NCBI RefSeq assembly: GCF_000196515.1
Contig: NC_014248.1
Coordinates: 4,902,001 to 4,966,000 of the forward strand
Reading direction: 5' to 3'
Source: 'Nostoc azollae' 0708
GTDB lineage: Bacteria; Cyanobacteriota; Cyanobacteriia; Cyanobacteriales; Nostocaceae
Length of the DNA: 64,000 nucleotides
A program made the position numbers and the translations under genes. The notes below the pieces were generated by a model. It ran no database searches and had not been told where the DNA came from. It saw only the letters and a program-made list of their open reading frames with translations. This document shows, piece after piece, positions 1-8,081 of the stretch. The stretch's first letter is position 1; every line of letters starts with the position of its first letter.

Positions 1-381
1 TATGTGATGTTACCTGGAATTGGGTTTCAGCTTGACCCTGATTCAGTTTGGTCAAATCTCAAAAGTGTTGGGATGGTAGAACCTATCGGACAAGTGGATG
101 ATAAAACAACAGTAGAGACTCTTTGTTTTATTAGTAGTCTTGAGTTAAATACAGAACAATTGGCTAATTCTGCCTGCAGCCATTGGGCAATAGAAAATTC
201 ATTGCGTTGGGTATTAGATGTAGCTTTAAAACAAGATGACTGCCGGATTAGGAAAGATAATGCTCCACAAAACTTTGCAGTAATGCGCCAGATAGCAGTC
301 AATCTTTTGGGTAAAGAGAACCCCGTGAAGCGGGGGATAAAAAATAAACAGTTTTTGGCAGCAATGGATAATAACTCTTGA
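1..381 (+). pseudogene. ISAs1-family transposase, C-terminal part
   Basis: This is the C-terminal third of a DDE transposase of the ISAs1 (H-repeat associated) type; the gene enters from the left edge. Family landmarks are the CFISSLELNTEQLA segment, HWAIENSLRWVLDVAL and the following DD-CRIRKDNAPQNFAVMRQIA region, where the last acidic catalytic residue and its context lie. The frame stays open from base 1 but ends at a TGA after AMDNNS. The same frame continues with ERVLALAST, which fits the family tail, so the TGA may be a premature stop. I cannot tell whether the missing upstream part is intact. Confidence 0.75.
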
Positions 382-747
382 GAAAGAGTTTTAGCTTTAG
401 CCTCAACTAACTTGTCAACAATTTACTTAATATTTTCTTCTACTTATTTTTACAGATAAGTTTACTTATTTATGGATGAATAGTTAGCTCATTTATCCTT
501 AGCTAAGGGTTATTCAATTGGAGATAAGCTAATTCATCGCTTAATAAAAAAGTGATTGATTTTGTTTATATATCCATCAAGCTTTGCACTTATATATATA
601 GATGATTTTAAAATCCTCATTAGTTTTTATTAGGAAATAAGGTGCGTTTCCCCTGCTTATTTCTCTGCGTTCTCTGCGCCTCTGCGGTTCGTTATATCAA
701 AAGTTAGATCCCCAACTTTTCCCAAATATCAGGGATCTAAATATTAG
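382..747. other. AT-rich intergenic region
   Basis: No gene is visible. After about 30 codons of possible transposase tail the sequence is very AT-rich, with a TATATATA run near 592-600. A stretch near 660-700 (repeated TCTCTGCG units) is of the repetitive kind often seen between genes in cyanobacteria. Confidence 0.5.
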
Positions 748-2802
748 CTACCCAGTAATGGTCCCAGTCAAAGGAGAACTAGCACTAGCATAGTCTTTCA
801 TCGGCATCCTTCCCGCTAAATAAGCCATACGGCCCGCTACAGTTGCTAAATTCATCGCATAAGCCATTGCTGGGGAATTTTCAGCCAGTGCGATCGCACT
901 ATTAATTAACAACGCATCCGCACCTAATTCCATCGCTTGTGCAGCATCCGAAGGCTCACCAATACCAGCATCTACCACCACAGGTATCGTGGCATTTTCA
1001 ATAATAATCTGAATATTGGCAGTAGTTTTCAGCCCTTGTCCTGAACCAATAGGCGCTGCTAGAGGCATCACCGTTGCAGAACCAACATCTTCTAAACGCT
1101 TGGCTAACATCGGGTCTGCATTAATATAAGGTAAAACAGCAAAACCTTCTTTTACCAATTGTTCTGCAGCTTGCAAAGTGCCAATCGGATCTGGAAGCAA
1201 ATACTTAGAATCAGGTATAACTTCTAACTTGACAAAATTATTATCTTCCTGTCCTAATAACTTTGCCATTTCCCGTCCTAAGCGTGCCACTCGAATCGCT
1301 TCTTCCGCAGTTTGACAGCCAGCAGTATTAGGCAACATCCAGATTTTACCCCAATCTAAAGCTTCCGCTAAACCTTCATGTCCCGGTGCATTGGTTTGTA
1401 CCCGTCGCACTGCTACCGTCACAATTTGACAACCACTAGCAGCAACGCTTTTCTGCATGACCCCAGTGCTGCGATATTTACCAGTTCCCGTGATCAAACG
1501 AGAGTGAAAAGTTTTACCAGCAATTATTAATCCTGAATCTTGCAGTTTCAGCTCCGCAGCTTGTAGAGATAAATTTTTACTATGTCCGTTAGTGAAATTA
1601 GCAGGATGAGTAAGCATGGATGTTGTCGTAGATGACTGGTTTTGAAAGCGCGAATAATGGAAATTAGTTAAAAGAGGATCAGTTTTTTGTGACAAAATCA
1701 AATCACCAATTAACACGGCTGTGACTGGTGCAAGCAAAATACCATTGCGATGATGACCAGTAGCGAAGGTTAAGTTTCTACAGTGACTATCGCCTAAAAT
1801 CGGTAATTCATCGGGGGTAGCAGGGCGAAATCCCCACCACATTTCTTGGATGGGATAATTTTGTAATTGTGGAAACAGACGAGTTGCAGCTTGGAGTAAA
1901 CTTTGAATCCCCGCTGGTGTGTTATCGGGAGTAAAACCCACATCTTCACTAGTTGCCCCTAAAATTATAGAGCGATAGCTACGCTCGCCGCTGACAACGC
2001 GACGGGGGACAATATAAATATTGTCACCAAATAACACCCGCGTCAAAGGTAATTCTGTCACAAATTCTGGTACTCCCAAACGCAGCATTTGGCCTTTGCG
2101 GGGACGCACTGGTAAAGGTAATAATTGATTTACCCAAGCACCAGCGGCTAAAAGATAATGGTCAGCACGAAGTAAACCAATGTTAGTTTGAACACCTATA
2201 ACTTCTCCTTGCTGTTGAGCGATCGCTTCTACTGTTACTCCATCCTTGAATTCCACACCCAAAGACACAGCCGCATTCCGCAAAACTTTGACCAAAGCCC
2301 GATTATCAACTTGCCCGTCTTCAGGATACCACCAGCCGCCAAGTACATCCACTCCCAAACCTGGCTGATATTCGTGAATGGGATCTTTGTCTAACCAATA
2401 AGCTGGGGACTGGGGACTGGGAATAAATTCTTTTTTCACCTCTGCTCCCCTGCTCCCCCGGTCAGCGTAAGGGATTGCTCTTTGGCTGACTTCATGCTCC
2501 CCTGGTTTTTTATACAATGGTGCGAGGATGCCACAAGGCCAATAACCTGTATTTAAACCCGTCAATTCTTCTAATTTGCTTGTCCAGTCGGGATATAAAG
2601 CACGCGCTCGCCAACACAAAGACAACATCGCTTCATTGGCGATATTTTCTGCATCAGGAGCTAACATTCCTGCGGCAGCATAGCTGGCAGCAGCAGAGTG
2701 ATCACGGCAAAGTACAGTCACATTTGCACCACGTAATTTCATCTCCACAGCGCAAGCCAACCCGATAATGCCACCACCAATAATTAAAACGTCGCTAGTC
2801 AT
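748..2802 (-). CDS. thiO-thiG: Bifunctional glycine oxidase ThiO / thiazole synthase ThiG
   Basis: A single protein of 684 residues joins the FAD-dependent glycine oxidase (ThiO) to thiazole phosphate synthase (ThiG). ThiO makes the dehydroglycine that ThiG condenses with deoxyxylulose phosphate and ThiS-thiocarboxylate in thiamine synthesis. The N-terminal FAD motif GGGIIGLA is at residues 8-15; the ThiO part runs to about 372 ([13 protein letters not shown] near the end). The ThiG barrel occupies about 426-684, with the Schiff-base lysine expected in the [10 protein letters not shown] motif and [20 protein letters not shown] near the end. The fusion is common in Nostocales. ThiO carries an unusual insert at about residues 97-135 (genomic 2399-2515) made of intergenic-type repeats, yet the frame is kept. 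No TPP riboswitch was seen in the short upstream region. Confidence 0.93.
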   Translation of the reverse strand: MTSDVLIIGGGIIGLACAVEMKLRGANVTVLCRDHSAAASYAAAGMLAPDAENIANEAMLSLCWRARALYPDWTSKLEELTGLNTGYWPCGILAPLYKKPGEHEVSQRAIPYADRGSRGAEVKKEFIPSPQSPAYWLDKDPIHEYQPGLGVDVLGGWWYPEDGQVDNRALVKVLRNAAVSLGVEFKDGVTVEAIAQQQGEVIGVQTNIGLLRADHYLLAAGAWVNQLLPLPVRPRKGQMLRLGVPEFVTELPLTRVLFGDNIYIVPRRVVSGERSYRSIILGATSEDVGFTPDNTPAGIQSLLQAATRLFPQLQNYPIQEMWWGFRPATPDELPILGDSHCRNLTFATGHHRNGILLAPVTAVLIGDLILSQKTDPLLTNFHYSRFQNQSSTTTSMLTHPANFTNGHSKNLSLQAAELKLQDSGLIIAGKTFHSRLITGTGKYRSTGVMQKSVAASGCQIVTVAVRRVQTNAPGHEGLAEALDWGKIWMLPNTAGCQTAEEAIRVARLGREMAKLLGQEDNNFVKLEVIPDSKYLLPDPIGTLQAAEQLVKEGFAVLPYINADPMLAKRLEDVGSATVMPLAAPIGSGQGLKTTANIQIIIENATIPVVVDAGIGEPSDAAQAMELGADALLINSAIALAENSPAMAYAMNLATVAGRMAYLAGRMPMKDYASASSPLTGTITG
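2399..2515. repeat. Short tandem repeats inserted in frame in thiO
   Basis: The segment contains GGGGACTGGGGACTGGGA and, on the other strand, GGGGGAGCAGGGGAGCAGAG-like units. Such sequence normally lies between genes in Nostocales. Here it is translated as an extra segment rich in Pro, Ser, Gly and Glu between LAPLYKKPG and YWLDKDPI of ThiO. Confidence 0.7.
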
Positions 2803-2885
2803 TAGTCAATAGTCATTAGTTATAAGTCATATATAATTACATAACTCATAACTAATAACTTATTTACTCAAGACTAAGAACTCAA
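2803..2885. repeat. Degenerate STRR between thiO-thiG and its upstream neighbour
   Basis: Repeated AGTCATTAGT-, ACTCATAACTAAT- and ACTCAAGACT-type heptamer units fill the gap between the start of thiO-thiG and the end of the next minus-strand gene. They overlap the position where a ribosome binding site and promoter would be expected. Confidence 0.55.
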
Positions 2886-2895
2886 GACTCAGAAC

Positions 2896-3318
2896 TTACC
2901 ACAAAGCACGAATAGGTTCTTGGTCTTGATTCGTATTACCTGAATTTGAGCTAGTCTCAGTTGTGGAATTATCATTATTGGTGTCTTGTGCATTACCAAG
3001 CGTTCCAATCGGCTCAGTAGAAGCGTTATTTTGAGCTACACTGGTTCGGCTGGTATCATCAGAAAAACCATTCCCGTTGGCAGTTGCAGAATTATTCCCG
3101 TTAGCAGTTGCAGAATTATTTCTAGTAGCCGTTTCAGCATCATCCCTAGTAGCTGTGCTATTAACATTAATATTAGCCGGAAGAACCCTAGATGCTCTGC
3201 GTCCAGGTGGAACATTAGCAGTTTGCTGTCCACCCATTGGAAAATTAATCCCTAGGAAAGTACCTAGTAAAATTGCCACACCACCAGCCATCAAAATCAA
3301 GGGTGTCCATCTACCCAT
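2896..3318 (-). CDS. Small membrane-anchored low-complexity protein
   Basis: This 140-residue protein is not assigned to a family. Residues 5-28 form one hydrophobic segment (LILMAGGVAILLGTFLGI) after a short MGRW start. The rest is a hydrophilic tail dominated by Asn, Thr, Ser and Ala, with a near-perfect tandem repeat NNSATANGNNSATANGN at about 67-83 that is also visible in the DNA as a 24-bp repeat near 3075-3120. This looks like an anchored, disordered periplasmic or cytoplasmic tail. It reads in the same direction as thiO-thiG, 93 bp upstream, and could be cotranscribed. A purine-rich site (GGAGAGAAAC) just upstream of 3318 supports the start. Confidence 0.6.
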   Translation of the reverse strand: MGRWTPLILMAGGVAILLGTFLGINFPMGGQQTANVPPGRRASRVLPANINVNSTATRDDAETATRNNSATANGNNSATANGNGFSDDTSRTSVAQNNASTEPIGTLGNAQDTNNDNSTTETSSNSGNTNQDQEPIRALW

Positions 3319-3499
3319 CTTGTTTCTCTCCTTTTTAACCTTCTGGTGTCTAAACTAATTGAGAACCTTGACCGATCAACGAAGCCTACTCAAACTTACT
3401 CAAAGTTGGAAAGTCTGGTCATTCGTAGTGGATCAAGCAATACAGGGTTAAAGGGAAAACCCTTTATTCCTTGGTCAAGGATATCAGGAATTACTTTTC
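3319..3499 (-). other. Probable 3' end of the TnpB element (omegaRNA/right-end region)
   Basis: The 180 bp after the tnpB stop contain a hairpin-forming stretch (AAAGGGAAAACCCTTTAT near 3450-3468) before the next gene. In IS200/IS605 elements the right end and the guide-RNA scaffold lie exactly here. The exact element boundary cannot be fixed from the sequence alone. Confidence 0.3.
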
Positions 3500-4171
3500 T
3501 CATCTTAAATTAAATGACCCATTAATATCGGCATTTAATAACCTACTATTCCCGATTTTATACAATCCTCTTGCCATTCTCTTCCCCGTAAATTCAGGTT
3601 TTATATAACCATACTTAGGTAAAGCATCACCATCTAAAGCACTAGATTGGGATGTATAAGATTCTTCCGTAATTATTACTTTTATTCCTTTACTTTTAGG
3701 AACAATTCTCGCCTCAATTATTTCCTTTTGTGATGTAGTAATTCTGATGTTACTCATTGACAGGAGATAAATTCGCTTTTTTAAGGCTTTGTTTGAGATT
3801 GATTCATGAGTATATGGTAAGAGATTTCGCCCTTTTATGTTATCTTTATATTTAGGAATTGTCGGTTTTCCTAAAAATTTTTCTGGATGTTCATTCCAGG
3901 CTCTTACAGCATGAAGGTAACTTGTCCATGATGAATCTAATGTTCTGATAATTTGCGTACTAGCTTTTGTTGGTAAAGCTTTGTAATCATCAGTTTGAGA
4001 CAATTGGTGATAGAGTTGATTAAAGTTCAATTTCTGGTGGTGTTGAAAGCAATGTTGCCGATAATGGTAATTAGCTAAGTTAAACAAATTTTTAGACAAA
4101 AACGCCTTATGATCAATGGACGACCAGAAAGGATGGTTTTTTGTGATGATATGACATTCAACTAGCTTCAT
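3500..4171 (-). pseudogene. tnpB: TnpB (IS200/IS605-family OrfB) with large in-frame internal deletion
   Basis: The N-terminus MKLVECHIITKNH (start at 4171; the frame is open further to 4231) and the C-terminus ESYTSQSSALDGD...FTGKR...NADINGSFN are those of cyanobacterial TnpB, the RNA-guided nuclease of IS200/IS605 elements. TnpB is normally about 400 residues; this one is about 223. The sequence jumps from the end of the N-terminal wedge/REC-like region (EARIVPKSK) straight to the segment before the last RuvC motif. The first RuvC Asp and the catalytic Glu are therefore missing, while the last Asp (NADINGSFN) remains. The frame is intact across the deletion. It cannot be an active nuclease. 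It may be a decaying copy; a retained binding role is only a speculation. Confidence 0.75.
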
Positions 4172-4259
4172 GGCTGGATAATACAAGGAAAATAGTATTA
4201 TGAAAAGTAAGAACCGCCAAAACCTACTCATTATTCGTGTCTAACTAGAAAAATGAGCA

Positions 4260-4514
4260 AAACTGAGGAAGTTTAGCTAAATTTTTGGTAACTGTATTGA
4301 TACTCAAAGATATGTCAATTTTTGCTACATTTACATCACTTAGAACCTGAGTTTGACAGGTTAAACGTAAGTCAGTTGTAGGAAAATGTAGACCAAGCGA
4401 AATAGCCGCGTTTGATAACGCCAATTCGCTGCTGACAGTTCGCCTATTACTGTAACCGCACAAGTACCACAACTGCCAACTCCTCGACAGACTTTTCACC
4501 CTATAATCTGTCAC
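4260..4514 (-). pseudogene. 2Fe-2S ferredoxin-domain protein, frameshifted remnant
   Basis: Reading the minus strand in changing frames gives the cluster motif CRGVGSCGTCAVT (about 4451-4492), then KRGYFAWSTFSYN, then DLRLTCQTQVLSDVNVAKID (about 4300-4370). Together these are the Cx5Cx2C...C pattern of a plant-type or adenylate-cyclase-type 2Fe-2S ferredoxin. At least two frame changes separate the pieces, and a TGA lies just upstream of the first motif in its own frame. All four cysteines are still readable, so decay is fairly recent. It lies upstream of and divergent from cimA. Confidence 0.65.
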
Positions 4515-4565
4515 CTGCTATATATTGGCACATCGCCACAAAGTTGTCTCTTAGGTCTCAATTTT

Positions 4566-6224
4566 ATGACCACAACTCCCTCAAATCAACTTTGGCTCTA
4601 TGACACTACTCTCCGGGATGGTACGCAACGGGAAGGACTATCAGTGTCTATAGAAGATAAGTTACGCATTGCTCACAGACTCGATGAATTAGGCATACCC
4701 TTTATTGAAGGTGGTTGGCCAGGAGCTAATCCTAAAGATGTTCAATTTTTCTGGCAACTCCAAGAAAATCCCCTCAAACAAGCAGAAATAGTTACCTTTT
4801 GCTCAACTCGTCGTCCTCACTCTACAGCAGCAGAAGAACCAATGCTGCAAGCCATACTGTCTGCGGGTACTCGCTGGGTGACAATTTTTGGTAAGTCTTG
4901 GGATTTCCACGTCATTGAAGGACTCAAGACCAGTTTAGAAGAAAACTTAGCCATGATCAGCGATACAATTGCATATCTCCGTTCTCAAGGACGGCGTGTG
5001 ATTTATGATGCTGAACATTGGTTTGATGGCTACAAACAAAATCCTGACTATGCTCTCCAGACAATAAAGGCAGCCGCAACAGTAGGGGCCGAGTGGTTAG
5101 TACTATGTGATACTAATGGTGGTACTTTACCTCATGAAATTACGCGGATCGTTAAAAATGTTGTGTTGGCAACTGGGGACTGGGAACTGGGGACTGGGAA
5201 TACAGAAAAAACTCTGACCCAATCTCCACTTCCCCAAATCGGAATTCACACCCATAATGATTCAGAGATGGCGGTTGCTAATGCCCTAGCAGCAGTCATG
5301 GCAGGAGCGAAGATGGTGCAGGGTACAATCAATGGTTATGGGGAACGCTGTGGTAATGCTAACCTGTGTTCTGTGATTCCCAATTTACAGTTAAAGCTTG
5401 ATTATAGCTGTATCGGTGAACACCAGCTAAATCAACTTACAGAAACTAGTCGGTTTGTCAGCGAAGTTGTCAATCTTGCGCCTGATGAACACGCGCCTTA
5501 TGTGGGACGTTCTGCTTTTGCTCACAAAGGTGGTATTCATGTATCTGCGGTAGAACGTAATCCTTTTACTTATGAACATATTCAGCCGGAACAAGTGGGG
5601 AATCGTCGCCGCATTGTTATTTCTGAACAGTCTGGTTTAAGTAATGTCATAGCTAAAGCTCGGTCTTTGGGAATGGAATTAGATAAAAATGATCCCCAAG
5701 CCCGGCAAATTCTTCAACGTATGAAAGAATTGGAGAGTGAAGGATATCAATTTGAAGCTGCAGAAGCCAGTTTTGCTCTATTAATGTATGAAGCTTTGGG
5801 ACTGCGAGAACAGTTTTTTGAAGTTAAAGGTTTTCAAGTCCACTGTGATTTAGTAGAGGTGAAAGAAACTACTAATTCTTTAGCAACGGTGAAAGTAGGT
5901 GTAAATGGTATAAATATTCTTGAAGCAGCAGAAGGTAATGGACCAGTGGCGGCTTTAGATGATGCTTTACGTAAAGCTTTGGTGAACTTTTATCCGCAAG
6001 TTGCCGACTTTGAGTTGACAGATTATAAAGTCAGAATTCTCAACGGAAATACGGGTACAGCAGCAAAAACCCGTGCTTTGGTAGAATCGGGAAATGGTCA
6101 ACAACGTTGGACAACTGTAGGAGTTTCTACAAATATTTTGGAGGCTTCCTATCAAGCTGTAGTTGAAGGTTTGGAATATGGTTTGTTGTTGAATTTCCAA
6201 GCTGAAAAGGCTCTGAAAGTTTAG
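4566..6224 (+). CDS. cimA: Citramalate synthase
   Basis: CimA condenses acetyl-CoA with pyruvate to (R)-citramalate, the first step of the threonine-independent route to isoleucine. The 552-residue protein starts with the DRE-TIM metallolyase motif LYDTTLRDGTQREG (residues 11-24). It carries the metal-binding IHTHNDSEMA motif (about 225), the GYGERCGNANL loop and the catalytic/lid segment SAFAHKGGIHVSA (about 318), followed by the LeuA-type regulatory dimer domain to the end (GNTGTAAKTRALVE). Length and organisation match cyanobacterial CimA rather than 2-isopropylmalate synthase. A stretch at about residues 203-220 is encoded by inserted GGGGACTGGGA-type repeats that kept the frame. The gene stands alone. 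Confidence 0.93.
   Translation: MTTTPSNQLWLYDTTLRDGTQREGLSVSIEDKLRIAHRLDELGIPFIEGGWPGANPKDVQFFWQLQENPLKQAEIVTFCSTRRPHSTAAEEPMLQAILSAGTRWVTIFGKSWDFHVIEGLKTSLEENLAMISDTIAYLRSQGRRVIYDAEHWFDGYKQNPDYALQTIKAAATVGAEWLVLCDTNGGTLPHEITRIVKNVVLATGDWELGTGNTEKTLTQSPLPQIGIHTHNDSEMAVANALAAVMAGAKMVQGTINGYGERCGNANLCSVIPNLQLKLDYSCIGEHQLNQLTETSRFVSEVVNLAPDEHAPYVGRSAFAHKGGIHVSAVERNPFTYEHIQPEQVGNRRRIVISEQSGLSNVIAKARSLGMELDKNDPQARQILQRMKELESEGYQFEAAEASFALLMYEALGLREQFFEVKGFQVHCDLVEVKETTNSLATVKVGVNGINILEAAEGNGPVAALDDALRKALVNFYPQVADFELTDYKVRILNGNTGTAAKTRALVESGNGQQRWTTVGVSTNILEASYQAVVEGLEYGLLLNFQAEKALKV
5172..5232. repeat. GGGGACTGGGA-type tandem repeat inside cimA
   Basis: Three copies of an ACTGGGGACTGGGA-like unit sit in the coding sequence just before the metal-binding HTHND motif. 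They are translated as TGDWELGTGN. The same unit occurs inside thiO of this window on the other strand. Confidence 0.75.
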
Positions 6225-6359
6225 GATAAATATCTGAATTTTCATTATGATTATGTTTTTGGTGGAAAAGGTGGGATCATATATATCTATATCAGTTTGA
6301 TGTTTGCCAAATTTATTATTTTCAACAGAGTATTTCATCTATATCAGTGTTACCTAAAA

Positions 6360-6538
6360 TAGACGTATTGCAGAATTAATATTCTGTTATAATGAATGGG
6401 GGTTATATTTGTTTTAGCCAAAAGTTAGACTTACACGGTTATATTTAAATTAGGGCTCGCAAATAACACAAAAAAAAAAATATATATAAGATCTAAAACT
6501 CTCTATCATACCACAGAAACAATGTTGCCATAGGTCTA
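6360..6538 (-). mobile_element. MITE copy 1 (reverse orientation)
   Basis: An imperfect 179-bp copy of the four-member family described here. Its ends are inverted repeats of TAGACCTCTTGCAAAATT (left end here TAGACGTATTGCAGAATT, right end complement AATGTTGCCATAGGTCTA). The interior contains the family segments TTAGCCAAAAGTTAGA and CACGGTTAT in reverse orientation. It is the most diverged copy and holds an A/T run near 6470-6490. It carries no coding capacity. Confidence 0.8.
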
Positions 6539-7092
6539 ATAAATATTAACTTAACTATATTAGTGTTGGTTGTCTGAACCAGGATATCCAGGACTAAAGG
6601 ATTTACAGGATGATATCACTAGATTATCTAATTAGATGAGATAGCGATCACATACCATTTCTCATCCACAAGATTGTGACCTTATCAAATATATAGCGTC
6701 TTGTCACTTTGGGTATTTTACCCAACTGACTAAAAATCACAAACAAATAACAATCCTGTAAATAATGTTTCAGACAATTAATTAATAATGTTGAAATCCG
6801 AAAACTTACTATAATATATGGAATATGCGCCAATAAATTTACAAATCTAATATTAGGCATACCCAAAACTCGGAACACTGTCAACCCCCCTGGCTGAAAT
6901 CACTAAAACTCCTTAAATTATTGACTATATTCTCAATAATAATGAGAATATAGCCACTCTTATTGATAAAAGTATTTTTCCCCAAAATCTCATACAAATA
7001 ACTTATATATAGCAGAACCCGAATTTTTTTGAAATTATTAAAAACCTTCTCAATTTAGCCAATTAAGGAAATCCAAATCTACAAGTAATTTT
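6539..7092. other. Non-coding AT-rich region with repeats
   Basis: No supportable gene. Near 6565-6610 there is a repeated-type sequence (GAACCAGGATATCCAGGA) common between genes in filamentous cyanobacteria. An 11-bp inverted repeat lies at 6925-6953. The 78-codon open frame at 6648-6884 (-) has no recognisable features and was left out. Confidence 0.45.
6925..6953. promoter_or_regulatory. Palindrome resembling a ferric-uptake-regulator box
   Basis: Arms CTATATTCTCA and TGAGAATATAG are perfect complements around a 7-nt A/T spacer. The core ATTCTCA...TGAGAAT resembles Fur-type operators described in cyanobacteria. No intact gene starts close by (the next downstream feature is a dead kinase), so a role is unproven. 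Confidence 0.3.
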
Positions 7093-7098
7093 TAAATA

Positions 7099-7671
7099 GT
7101 CAGATTATTAAATCATTAGGTAAAGGCGGATGTGGAGAAGTATTTTTAGCTCAACATAGTCAAACCAAGAAACTTGTCGCACTCAAAATCATGTTACCTG
7201 TCGTTGCTGCTCAAGAAATGGGTGTGAAAATATTTTTCAGAGAAACAGAAAACACCAAATATTGACAAATATTGATGTGATGTGATGGTAAAATGGTACT
7301 AAAAATTGGACCTTATGGTTTAGCTAAAGCCTTTGATTTAGCAGGTTTAAGTGGGCGAACTTTCACATGGACAAAAATGGGAACACCTGTATTTATGTCT
7401 CGCCAATAAGTCCTAGACTTTAAACACGCATTACCAGAAGTTTATGTTTGGGCGAGTGCCGCTTGTCTATAAAATATGTTAACGGGATATTTCCCCCGTG
7501 ATTTTGTTGGTGATTCTTAGGCTTCTGTGTTGAGAAATGATCCTGTACCCATTCGTCAACGTGATAGTCATATTCCTGAAAAGTTAGCAAAAGTGATAGA
7601 TTGAGCTTTAACAGAAAAACCGCAAATTCAACTTCAAACCGCAGCACAATTTAATTTAAGGAGGCGTTGGT
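7099..7671 (+). pseudogene. Serine/threonine protein kinase, degraded
   Basis: The start of a Hanks-type kinase domain is readable as IIKSLGKGGCGEVFLAQ with the lysine-containing LVALKIMLP segment. After a gap it continues as GPYGLAKAFDLAGLSG, MGTPVFMS and, with interruptions, EVYVWASAACL, GYFPRDF and KLAKVID. These match kinase subdomains I-II and the activation loop to subdomain IX. The HRD catalytic loop and much of the N-lobe are deleted, and at least four in-frame stops interrupt the rest. It is non-functional. Confidence 0.75.
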
Positions 7672-7686
7672 AAAAACTCGATGAAT

Positions 7687-7920
7687 TTAGGGAAAACTTT
7701 CCCAAGCTTGGGCAACCAACTTGCTTAACCAGCGTCGTTGTTGTCTATCTAACACCAGATCATCTTCTAAGACCTCGGCAGTTAATTCTTCTAAGGATTG
7801 ACCCTGAGCGCGGACAAGTTTGACTACTCCGGCAATTACCGCAGCTACCAGTTCTTCATCAACTGGCTGTTGTCGGAGTGCGAAAATTTCTTGGGGACTG
7901 TCTGGGATAGGATAATTCAT
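7687..7920 (-). CDS. Conserved small hypothetical protein
   Basis: A 77-residue acidic protein with no motif I recognise. Predicted mainly helical (EELVAAVIAGVVKLVRAQ; EELTAEVLEDDLVLDRQQRRWLSK), without signal peptide or membrane segment. The frame is intact, unlike the kinase remnant immediately beside it, and the sequence has normal protein composition, so it is probably a real cyanobacterial gene. It is divergent from the cruP-like gene with about 160 bp between the starts, and both could use that shared promoter region. Confidence 0.6.
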   Translation of the reverse strand: MNYPIPDSPQEIFALRQQPVDEELVAAVIAGVVKLVRAQGQSLEELTAEVLEDDLVLDRQQRRWLSKLVAQAWESFP

Positions 7921-8081
7921 GGTATGAGTTTACAGAATTTCCAAAATGATTAATAAATTTAACAAACTATTAAAGTTTCTTAATTAAATCTTGATGCAAC
8001 TGATAGGGCGGAGTGTAACGTACTTTCTGCCTTTGTCAAATCTTTCTTAGTGAGTAGATTGATGGGAGATGTCAACAGAAT

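Noticed and set aside
748-2895. Possible TPP riboswitch for thiO-thiG
   Set aside because: The 93-bp leader is made of repeats and lacks the conserved TPP-aptamer motifs.
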